26,869 nucleotides of DNA. Origin: an uncultured Selenomonadales bacterium (lineage in GTDB: Bacteria; Bacillota; Negativicutes; Selenomonadales; Selenomonadaceae). Made by a program: the position numbers and the translations under genes. The DNA lies in contig CALFJC010000146.1 of NCBI GenBank assembly GCA_937877655.1, positions 1-26,869 on the forward strand. Reading direction: 5' to 3'. The notes below the pieces were generated by a model, which did no database searches, had not been told where the DNA came from, and was given only the letters and a program-made list of their open reading frames with translations. Every line of letters begins with the position of its first letter. The first letter of the stretch is position 1. Positions 7,894 through 14,434 of the stretch are shown in pieces.

Positions 7894-8462
7894 ACAAAAA
7901 AATTATCGAACAACGCGCCGCGAAAATTCTTTCGGCAGAAAATATTTCAAAGCCGCCGATTAAAGCCGAAGTTCTCGCCGAATCTTATTTCGGCTTGGAT
8001 ATCAGCTGGGAAACATTGAGTCGAAAAGATGTTGCGGCGGATATTACTTTTGCGGAGAAAAAAATTCGCATGAATGAATTATTGGCAGACAAATTCAGAG
8101 AAAATGCGGGGTTTTGGAATTTTACCGTCGCGCACGAGTTGGGGCATTGGGTTTTGCACAGAAATTTACCGATTGACGAACGTTCTCCGCAAAATGAACG
8201 CGAGGCAGATATATTTGCGACTCATCTGCTTATGCCGGAAAATTTTGTTCGTGAAGAGTTTGCGAAATTGCCAAGATGGCTCCCTGCTGAAATGAAATTA
8301 GATTTTTTGGCAAAAAAATTTTGCGTGTCTAAGAAAGCGATGAAGATTCGTTTGTCACAACGCGAATTGAAATTGATTTATGTTGACTTCGATGATTACA
8401 GCTGTTATCGGAGCAAAGAAGAATTTTGGGATCGAGGAGGCAGACAAATTAAGTTGTTCTAA
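7890..8462 (+). CDS. ImmA/IrrE family metallopeptidase
   Basis: This 190-residue protein carries the zinc motif HELGH at residues 82-86 (context TVAHELGHWVLH) and a downstream acidic ligand in NEREADIFATHLLMPE, which define the ImmA/IrrE (DUF955) family. These proteases act on a partner XRE repressor to derepress genes after DNA damage or cell-cell signals. The start is TTG at 7890, overlapping the TGA of the XRE gene by 4 nt, with GGAGGA 6 nt upstream. Translational coupling is likely. A consensus promoter for the first cassette begins 5 nt after its stop codon. Confidence 0.92.
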   Translation: MNKKIIEQRAAKILSAENISKPPIKAEVLAESYFGLDISWETLSRKDVAADITFAEKKIRMNELLADKFRENAGFWNFTVAHELGHWVLHRNLPIDERSPQNEREADIFATHLLMPENFVREEFAKLPRWLPAEMKLDFLAKKFCVSKKAMKIRLSQRELKLIYVDFDDYSCYRSKEEFWDRGGRQIKLF

Positions 8463-8467
8463 AAAAC

Positions 8468-8496
8468 TTGACAAAAATTTCAAGACAAATTATAAT
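8468..8496 (+). promoter_or_regulatory. consensus promoter of cassette 1
   Basis: TTGACA (8468-8473), a 17-nt spacer and TATAAT (8491-8496) match the SigA consensus perfectly. The promoter sits just after ImmA/IrrE and 27 nt before the DUF4417 gene. Such a strong promoter beside an XRE-ImmA pair suggests repression under normal conditions. Confidence 0.85.
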
Positions 8497-8523
8497 CGCC
8501 ACCCTATAAAGGAGGTGATTTTA

Positions 8524-9207
8524 ATGACTTGGGATGAAATCAAATATTGGGCTGAAAAAATTTTTTGCAAACCGCCCTTTTCGGGAGATTTTCCGACGAC
8601 GGGAAAATACAACTTCCCGCAACTCGCGCAGGTTAATTTTCTTCCCGAAGAGCCCGTGCGACCGTTCAACTATCTGAAGTCCACACCGGACAGAGAAAAT
8701 TATTGGTTCCATTGTTTCACAGCTGATGAACATTTTCATCGGTTGTACAGCCACTTTGAAGAGTATTTGCCGCTTTTGAGACAAGTAAAAGGATTGATCT
8801 CGGCAGATTTCAGTTTGTTTAGAAATTTTCCCGAAAGAGTTTTGATTGACAACTGCCGCGCAAATCGTCTCGTCGATTATGCTCTTCAGCAAGCGGGAAT
8901 TCCCATGATTCCGACGGCAGGTTTTGCGGGCGAATCGTCTTGGGAATGGTGCTCCGACGGCTTGCCGCTCTATTCAACCGTTGCCATTACCACAAATTGT
9001 CTCGGACGCGATAAGGAGGCTCATCGGCTTTTTGTCGGCGGCGTCAATGCCATGATTGCAAAAATTCAGCCGACTGCCATTGTCGTTTGCGGCAAAGTTC
9101 CTGCTTGGCTCGCAGAAAGGTATCCCAACATTCAAATCGTTCACATTCCGAATTACAGTCAACAGTGGCACGAACGCGAGAAAAATAAGAAAGGTGGTAA
9201 AAAATAA
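8524..9207 (+). CDS. DUF4417-family protein, cassette 1
   Basis: This 227-residue protein resembles DUF4417, a family of unknown function. Recognisable blocks are HCFTADEHFHRLYSHFEEYL, LISADFSLFRNFPERV, NCRANRLVDYALQQAGIPMI, WCSDGLPLYSTVAI and TAIVVCGKVP. They recur in the same order in the protein at 12993-13643 and, more weakly, in that at 16863-17639. No signal peptide or membrane segment is seen; the C-terminus is lysine-rich. The ATG at 8524 follows AAAGGAGGTG. An in-frame upstream extension to 8380 would overlap ImmA/IrrE and the promoter, so I rejected it. It overlaps the next gene by 1 nt. Its role next to toxin-like genes is unknown; a chaperone, adaptor or regulator would all fit. 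Confidence 0.8.
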   Translation: MTWDEIKYWAEKIFCKPPFSGDFPTTGKYNFPQLAQVNFLPEEPVRPFNYLKSTPDRENYWFHCFTADEHFHRLYSHFEEYLPLLRQVKGLISADFSLFRNFPERVLIDNCRANRLVDYALQQAGIPMIPTAGFAGESSWEWCSDGLPLYSTVAITTNCLGRDKEAHRLFVGGVNAMIAKIQPTAIVVCGKVPAWLAERYPNIQIVHIPNYSQQWHEREKNKKGGKK

Positions 9208-9686
9208 TGGGCGGTTACGGCGGCGCAAGCGGCAAAGACAGACGAAAAAAAGATGGTTGTTATTACGACAGTGGCGGTAATAAAGTTACGGACAAAAACG
9301 CCATCATCGCGGCAGAATATTACTTGAGTTGGGGAATGAGCGTTGTGTTCTTGCATGAAAGACCGGAGAAAAAAGAACGTCGTCCTGATTTACTCGTCGA
9401 TTACAAATTTTTGGCAGAAGTTAAAGGAATGAATTCACTAAGCCCGAATACCATTTCAAAGCAACTCAAACACGCATCAAGACAAATTTCTGATGAGTTG
9501 GCACGAAGAGCCGAAGATGAACAACTTCCCGGTAAAATTGTCGTAATATCGTTTCATGAAACTTTTGAAGCGGGATTCAACGCGGTTTTGGCGGGCTATA
9601 GAGATGCAAAACGCAAAGATCAAGTTCATTTTCAAGTTGAGTTTTGGTTTCATGGAGAAATTACGGTTTTAAAAGAGGAGGAATAG
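9207..9686 (+). CDS. putative PD-(D/E)xK nuclease toxin (CdiA-CT-like), cassette 1
   Basis: This 159-residue protein has a Gly-rich leader (MGGYGGASG) followed by a compact domain. The arrangement is E37 in a helix (AAEYYLSWG), then RPDLLVDY with D61, then E71-V-K73, then NTISKQLKHASRQ. This E...D...ExK pattern with a following Q-L-K-A helix resembles the tRNase domain at the C-terminus of some CdiA proteins (CdiA_C). I infer a nuclease toxin. It has no signal peptide and no large delivery domain, unlike secreted polymorphic toxins. The ATG at 9207 overlaps the DUF4417 stop by 1 nt, with AAAGGTGG upstream. The next gene is the likely immunity protein. Exact substrate (tRNA or DNA) cannot be told. 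Confidence 0.65.
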   Translation: MGGYGGASGKDRRKKDGCYYDSGGNKVTDKNAIIAAEYYLSWGMSVVFLHERPEKKERRPDLLVDYKFLAEVKGMNSLSPNTISKQLKHASRQISDELARRAEDEQLPGKIVVISFHETFEAGFNAVLAGYRDAKRKDQVHFQVEFWFHGEITVLKEEE

Positions 9687-9689
9687 TTT

Positions 9690-10427
9690 ATGAGTGTTTT
9701 TGGTTGTAATTTTTGCGGCGAACGCCTTTATTATCACGGCGAACCTGAAGGCGATGTGCCTGTTGAACATTATTTTTGCACTTTGGAAAATTGGCGTTCA
9801 CTTGAACAGGAAAATTTGCCTGCCGATTGCTTGGAAAATGAGCACGAAGAATTCTTTTTCTATGCGTGGCGATGCTGGCGATGTGGCTCTTTCTTGTTTT
9901 CCGCTGATTATATTCATATTTGGGGAGTTTACACACCCAAAGAGGATTTTTCGTTCGAGCCAATGCAAGAGCCGTTTGAGTTCGGACCTTTCTGGGACGA
10001 TTTTCAGTGGTTTGACATAACCGAAAACGGAACGCCTGCCTCCGAAGTCCTTACGAGATATCCTCAAACTCGTTGGTTGGCAAAAAATGATGATGAGTTG
10101 CGCATTTACTCCGATATTGAACTAAAAAATTGCATCGCGCAGTTCAGACGAATTGAATTTGTTAATCCTGTCACTGTCGCCACAATGTCGCTTGATGCCT
10201 TTAAAAAAATGCTCGCACGTTGGGATGATATACAATTCCGTTATCACAGCAAACTTTACAATTACAACTTTATGCGCGAGGAAAACGGCGTTAATATTTA
10301 TCGCGGCTTAGACAATGAGCAACTCGTTTATCACGCCGAGACCACTGACGTTGAAGAAATTGTTAATGCGAAAATTTTTCCCGGCGGTAAATCTATCGCC
10401 GAAGCCCAAGCCGAAGTCGAATTATAA
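9690..10427 (+). CDS. putative immunity protein with zinc-ribbon domain, cassette 1
   Basis: This 245-residue acidic protein has two parts. The N-terminal part carries paired cysteines C6-x2-C9 and C62-x2-C65, a likely zinc ribbon, and is rich in W, F, D and E. The C-terminal part (about 166-245, from MSLDAFKKML to the end) is similar to the whole protein at 13995-14279, sharing MxLDxxK, DxIxF and NAKIFPxGKSIxE. It follows the toxin by 3 nt with an AGGAGG ribosome binding site, the place expected for an immunity gene. I do not recognise either domain from a named family. The shared C-terminal domain suggests a general cassette component rather than a toxin-specific one. Confidence 0.55.
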   Translation: MSVFGCNFCGERLYYHGEPEGDVPVEHYFCTLENWRSLEQENLPADCLENEHEEFFFYAWRCWRCGSFLFSADYIHIWGVYTPKEDFSFEPMQEPFEFGPFWDDFQWFDITENGTPASEVLTRYPQTRWLAKNDDELRIYSDIELKNCIAQFRRIEFVNPVTVATMSLDAFKKMLARWDDIQFRYHSKLYNYNFMREENGVNIYRGLDNEQLVYHAETTDVEEIVNAKIFPGGKSIAEAQAEVEL

Positions 10428-10467
10428 AAATCCGTTATTCTGAATTTCGTAAAATGAACTTCCAAAA

Positions 10468-10490
10468 CGCCCGCAGAGGCGATTTTTTTT
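10468..10490 (+). terminator. short terminator-like hairpin after cassette 1
   Basis: CGCC and GGCG pair around CGCAGA, followed by a run of nine T. The stem is only 4 bp, so it is weak. The equivalent sequence occurs at 18430-18452 after cassette 3, and a stronger form follows cassette 2. Confidence 0.45.
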
Positions 10491-10518
10491 TGCCCTCAAG
10501 CAAAATTTTTGCTAAAAT
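10490..10518 (+). promoter_or_regulatory. promoter of methyltransferase gene A
   Basis: TTGCCC (10490-10495), a 17-nt spacer and TAAAAT (10513-10518). The -35 overlaps the T-run of the preceding terminator. The same arrangement occurs before gene B. Confidence 0.6.
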
Positions 10519-10538
10519 AACTTCACGAGGTGATTTTC

Positions 10539-12932
10539 ATGGCGAAAAAACATTTTTATCAATCCGTCAAGCCTTCAAAGAACGAAGAAGAACTTAAACA
10601 CCGTTTCGCAAACTACTTTGGCATTTTAAACTTCGATTCGACAAATTATATCGACCTTTACACGCCCGAAATATTTTTTGAGTTCAAACTCAAGGAAAAT
10701 CTGAAAAATACTTCGACTTTAGCCAAAATCATAGCTCAAACTCTCTATTACGCTCAAAGATTGTATTCCGGCGAAGACCCGCGCCCGCTCAGCCCTTATA
10801 TTTCCGTCGTTACAAAAGATTTCGGCGCATATTTTGAAACTAAAACCTTTTCCGACTTCTACAGCAATAAAACTCGCTACGATTGGTCTTTGCCGCCATC
10901 TTCTCCCTGTAAAATTCTCGTTGATGATCTTTTAACTTCCAAAATCCTCACAGAAGCTGCAATTTATGATTTCTCAAACGTCACAAACGATATTAAATTC
11001 ACCACAGAAATTCAACGCATAAGGAAAAAGTCCGGCAAGTTCGAGAAAAAGATTATTACGCCGAATAACTTTGATGTTATCTTTAATTATTGGCAAAGTC
11101 TGTTCGGAGACGCGGTTAGGAACTCTCATAAGCCTTCCGAATACTTCATTACCGACATCGAAGGCGATAAATCCGAAATTATCGACGGACAAGTCGTTTT
11201 TCACATGACCGACGGCAATAAAATCTGCAAACCCATTGATATTGACGCTTATAATGCTTTTTGGAGCCAATACGAGAAAATTCGCAATCACGACACGATT
11301 ATTTCTGTTCGCCAACGTATGGACAGAATGACCGAAGAAAATTTGCGCCGTTTCACCGGAGAATTTTATACGCCGAAACTTTTTGCCGATAAAGCTGTCC
11401 AATATCTTCAAAAAACCGTCGGCGAGTGGTGGAAAGATGATAATTTTCGCCTTTGGGATATGGCGGCGGGTACAGGTAACCTTGAATTCTCTTTGCCTGA
11501 AGAATCGCTCGGCAAATGTTATATTTCTACGCTGATTAAAGACGAGGCGGATTATTGCGCAAAAACTTTTTCTGCCGCGACGTGCTTTCAATACGATTAT
11601 TTGAATGACGACGCCGATAAATTGCCCGAAAACCTGCGCGAAGACCTCGCAAATCCCGATATTAAATGGATTATCTTCATAAATCCGCCTTACGCTACCG
11701 CAAATAACAATAAAAGTGACAATGTAAATAAAGACGGCGTTTCAATGACAAGAATTAAAAAACTTATGGACTCAGAAAATCTCGGTGAAGTCAGCAGAGA
11801 ATTATTTTCGCAGTTTTTATATCGAATCAGCCGCGATTTTGCAGGTAAAACGGCTTATCTCGGCATGTTTTCTACGCCGAAATATATCAACTCGACTAAC
11901 GACCAGAAATTTCGCGATAAAGTCTTCAGTTACAAGTTTGAAGGCGGTTTTATATTCAATTCTAAGAATTTCAATGGTTGCACAGGAAATTTTTCTGTAA
12001 GCTTTATGATTTGGAACCTTAACGAGCATATTTCATTAGAATCGCAGGAAATTTCATTAGAGGTTTGGGAGAATTATAAAAACAATTACTTAGTCCGACC
12101 TGCTGTAAAAATTTTTAAATCTGCGCGGCGCGAAAAGTTTTTAAGCAAATGGATTAAACGTCCGCCATGTACAAAGAAATTTCCGCCGTTTTCAGGCGCA
12201 TTAAATCTTGCAGATAAAAATAAAGACCGTCGCGATAGAATTTCTGAAGGATTTTTAGCGTCGTTGACTGTTAAAGGCAATGAATTTTCAAATCAAACTT
12301 ACGTGTCGATATTATCTGCGCCGTATGTAAGCGCGGAAGCGTTTTCAATCACAGCGGAGAATTTTGAACAGGCGATGATAGTGCACATGGTGCGGCGATT
12401 GCCAAAAGCGACGTGGCTTAACGACCGCGACCAATTCATGCGCCCGACGCGAGAGCTTAGTCGGGAATTTATAAGTGACGCGGTGATATGGAGCCTGTTC
12501 GCGCCGTCTAATCAGACAGTATCGCTAAAAAATGTGGAATATGAGGGCGAAATATATCAGATAGCGAACAATTTCTATCCGTTTTTGTTGTCGGAGGTAA
12601 AAAGTTGGGAATGTACGTTGCCTTCGCTGCGAATTGAGATATTTCGGGCGGTAGAGGACAGATTTGCGGCGAAATGGATAAAAAAACATCGCGCAGAGCT
12701 TTCAGCGGAGGCACTGGCGGTTTTGGAGACGGCGCGAACGATTTACAAGCGATTTTATTCAGAATTGGAGCGATTGGACGTAGCGCGTTGGAAAATCGAG
12801 AGTTGGGACGCGGGCTGGTATCAAATCCGCATGAGTTTAGGCGTTTTAATAGATTTATCGGAGCTGTCAAAGAAATTGGAGCCGCAGATTTATGAATTTG
12901 GCTTTTTAAGAGACGAAGTGCATTACTTCTGA
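10539..12932 (+). CDS. nuclease-methyltransferase fusion (Type IIG-like), copy A
   Basis: This 797-residue protein looks like a single-chain restriction-modification enzyme. The N-terminus has a PD-(D/E)xK-like site, D39-x8-E48-F-K50 in YIDLYTPEIFFEFK. The methyltransferase domain has the AdoMet motif DMAAGTGNLEF (D307 to F317) and the N6-adenine catalytic motif NPPY (382-385). The C-terminal third (about 600-797) probably belongs to target recognition and is almost identical to that of copy B. The ATG at 10539 follows GAGGTG by 7 nt; an in-frame GTG at 10530 lies inside the ribosome binding site. It has its own promoter between cassettes 1 and 2. Whether it cuts DNA or only methylates is not shown by sequence. 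Confidence 0.8.
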   Translation: MAKKHFYQSVKPSKNEEELKHRFANYFGILNFDSTNYIDLYTPEIFFEFKLKENLKNTSTLAKIIAQTLYYAQRLYSGEDPRPLSPYISVVTKDFGAYFETKTFSDFYSNKTRYDWSLPPSSPCKILVDDLLTSKILTEAAIYDFSNVTNDIKFTTEIQRIRKKSGKFEKKIITPNNFDVIFNYWQSLFGDAVRNSHKPSEYFITDIEGDKSEIIDGQVVFHMTDGNKICKPIDIDAYNAFWSQYEKIRNHDTIISVRQRMDRMTEENLRRFTGEFYTPKLFADKAVQYLQKTVGEWWKDDNFRLWDMAAGTGNLEFSLPEESLGKCYISTLIKDEADYCAKTFSAATCFQYDYLNDDADKLPENLREDLANPDIKWIIFINPPYATANNNKSDNVNKDGVSMTRIKKLMDSENLGEVSRELFSQFLYRISRDFAGKTAYLGMFSTPKYINSTNDQKFRDKVFSYKFEGGFIFNSKNFNGCTGNFSVSFMIWNLNEHISLESQEISLEVWENYKNNYLVRPAVKIFKSARREKFLSKWIKRPPCTKKFPPFSGALNLADKNKDRRDRISEGFLASLTVKGNEFSNQTYVSILSAPYVSAEAFSITAENFEQAMIVHMVRRLPKATWLNDRDQFMRPTRELSREFISDAVIWSLFAPSNQTVSLKNVEYEGEIYQIANNFYPFLLSEVKSWECTLPSLRIEIFRAVEDRFAAKWIKKHRAELSAEALAVLETARTIYKRFYSELERLDVARWKIESWDAGWYQIRMSLGVLIDLSELSKKLEPQIYEFGFLRDEVHYF

Positions 12933-12945
12933 CACTTTTCACGAC

Positions 12946-12974
12946 TTGACTTTTTGTTTAAAGTCATTTAGAAT
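12946..12974 (+). promoter_or_regulatory. promoter of cassette 2 with inverted repeat
   Basis: TTGACT (12946-12951), a 17-nt spacer and TAGAAT (12969-12974). A perfect 7-bp inverted repeat, TGACTTT and AAAGTCA with a 6-nt gap (12947-12966), lies between the two hexamers and could be an operator. The block TTGACTTTTTGT recurs in the cassette 3 promoter. Confidence 0.7.
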
Positions 12975-12992
12975 TTTTTACGAGGTGATTCA

Positions 12993-13643
12993 ATGCAAAA
13001 AATTTATGATAAAAAGTACAGCATCTTCAAGTTGGATTATTGGCAGGGAGCAAAGCTTGTCGGGAAATTTTTAATGCCGAAACTCGCGCCAAATCAATTT
13101 ATTCCCGAAAATGTCATCAGCTTTAACGAGAGAAAATCCGTTTCTAAGCCCGAAAAGCATTGGCTCGACTTTTTTATCGACGATTGCCTTTACGAAACTT
13201 TTTGGACGTATCTTAAAAGCAGAATCAAAGGTTTAAAAAAATTTGCAGGGATAATTTCAACCGATTACTCGATGTTGCCCGAAATGTTGCCCGGACAAAG
13301 GATTTGGAATTGCACTCGAAACAGAATCGTCGCCTATTGCCTGCAGAAAAAAGGTTTTAACGTGATACCAGTCGCGTCGTGGTGCTCCAAAGAAGATTTC
13401 GATTGGTGTTTTGACGGTCTCCCGGAAAAAAGTTCCATTGCAATTTCTTCAAACGGCTGTTTATCCACTCCTTACGGCAGAAAAACGCTTTTGACAGGCG
13501 TTGAGGAATTGCAACGGCAAAAATCTCCGTCTAAAATCATTATTTGCGGACATTCTTTAGCTGAATTGGAAAAATATGACAATATCATGTACTATCCGAG
13601 TTTTTCACAACGGATGGACGAAAGGATTAAAAATGGGAAGTAG
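12993..13643 (+). CDS. DUF4417-family protein, cassette 2
   Basis: This 216-residue protein shares the ordered blocks of the cassette 1 protein: FFIDDCLYETFW, IISTDYSMLPEMLPGQRIWN, RNRIVAYCLQKKGFNVIPV, WCFDGLPEKSSIAISSNG and PSKIIICGHS. These are close to the DUF4417 pattern (FxxDDxxFxxxW, PDxSxxxxMPxxxxxxN, GxxVIPxxxW, FDGxPxxSxxAxxxxG). It appears soluble. The ATG at 12993 follows CGAGGTGATT. Its end overlaps the start of the next gene by 11 nt, so the two are probably co-translated. Function unknown. Confidence 0.85.
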   Translation: MQKIYDKKYSIFKLDYWQGAKLVGKFLMPKLAPNQFIPENVISFNERKSVSKPEKHWLDFFIDDCLYETFWTYLKSRIKGLKKFAGIISTDYSMLPEMLPGQRIWNCTRNRIVAYCLQKKGFNVIPVASWCSKEDFDWCFDGLPEKSSIAISSNGCLSTPYGRKTLLTGVEELQRQKSPSKIIICGHSLAELEKYDNIMYYPSFSQRMDERIKNGK

Positions 13644-13989
13644 AGGAAGTTCGGCTGGCGGCGGAAGTGTCCCCAGCGGTTGGCAAGTTGTCGATTATTT
13701 TCACGGAATCGCGGTTCTCCAGCCTACTAATCCAAAACAAAGTTTCAGCTTGCCGCGTGAATCAAATATTCCGAACGTGGCGTATCTTTTGTACGACAGA
13801 AAAGGCGTTTTCAAGCAGTTAAGAGTTTACGGCGACGATAAAAAGCCGAAATTTGATATAGATTACCACATGAAAGACGGCGAAATGTCTTTGCACAAGC
13901 ACATTTATATAAACGGCGTGCGACAAAAGGAGCATATTCCGCTTACGCCCGAAGAATACGCCGAGTACTCAAAATTTCTGAACAGGTGA
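13633..13989 (+). CDS. small Gly-rich-leader protein, putative toxin, cassette 2
   Basis: This 118-residue protein begins MGSRGSSAGGGS, a leader like that of the cassette 1 toxin, then carries a small domain with YLLYDRKGVFKQLRVYG, KFDIDYHMKDG and LHKHIYINGVRQKEH. The D-I-D-Y-H and H-K-H residues could form an active site; similar H-rich endings occur in C-terminal domains of Rhs/CDI-type toxins, but I cannot name the family. The ATG at 13633 lies inside the DUF4417 gene; an upstream in-frame start at 13576 would add residues unlike the leader. Toxin assignment rests mainly on position and on analogy with cassettes 1 and 3. Confidence 0.5.
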   Translation: MGSRGSSAGGGSVPSGWQVVDYFHGIAVLQPTNPKQSFSLPRESNIPNVAYLLYDRKGVFKQLRVYGDDKKPKFDIDYHMKDGEMSLHKHIYINGVRQKEHIPLTPEEYAEYSKFLNR

Positions 13990-13994
13990 TGATT

Positions 13995-14279
13995 ATGACT
14001 GGAATGACTTTAGATGAATTAAAAGAAACGATGACGACTCACGACGAGATAGAATTTTCATATTGCGGTGAGATGTACGATTTTCAGAAAGACCCCGCCG
14101 AAAGTTCGCGAATCAAAATTTCTGTATGGCGATGCGGTGATAATCCCGAATGTGTCTACTCAATCAAGATTTACGACGGCGATCCTTTTGTTGACGACTT
14201 AATTAACGCCAAAATTTTTCCCGACGGTAAATCAATCGTCGAGGGCGAATCTGATATTGACGTGGAGTTTTTTACCTGA
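13995..14279 (+). CDS. putative immunity protein, cassette 2
   Basis: This 94-residue acidic protein starts MTGMTLDELKETM. It matches the C-terminal 80 residues of the cassette 1 protein at 9690-10427: MTLDELK against MSLDAFK, HDEIEF against WDDIQF, INAKIFPDGKSI against VNAKIFPGGKSI. AGGTGA at 13984-13989 favours the ATG at 13995; ATG at 13989 and GTG at 13986 in the same frame are alternatives. It follows the putative toxin directly, as expected for immunity. No known family is recognised. Confidence 0.55.
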   Translation: MTGMTLDELKETMTTHDEIEFSYCGEMYDFQKDPAESSRIKISVWRCGDNPECVYSIKIYDGDPFVDDLINAKIFPDGKSIVEGESDIDVEFFT

Positions 14280-14356
14280 CTGTACAAATTCCAATATATT
14301 GGAAAACGTAAAATGAGCCTCTAAAACGCCCGCAAAACCGATTTTGAACAAAATTT

Positions 14357-14389
14357 TCGCCTCGAATGCTCTTGAGGCGATTTTTTTTT
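14357..14389 (+). terminator. terminator after cassette 2
   Basis: TCGCCTCGA pairs with TTGAGGCGA (9 bp with one G/T pair) and is followed by nine T. The T-run overlaps the -35 of the next promoter. Confidence 0.8.
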
Positions 14390-14416
14390 GCTTGCGAAGG
14401 AAATTTTTGCTAAAAT
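14388..14416 (+). promoter_or_regulatory. promoter of methyltransferase gene B
   Basis: TTGCTT (14388-14393), a 17-nt spacer and TAAAAT (14411-14416). The spacer ends ATTTTTGC, as in the gene A promoter. Confidence 0.6.
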
Positions 14417-14434
14417 CAGCGCGGAGGTGCTCTC

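Noticed and set aside
8380..8523. Upstream in-frame extension of the first DUF4417 gene
   Set aside because: It would overlap ImmA/IrrE and contain the promoter and ribosome binding site of the gene itself.
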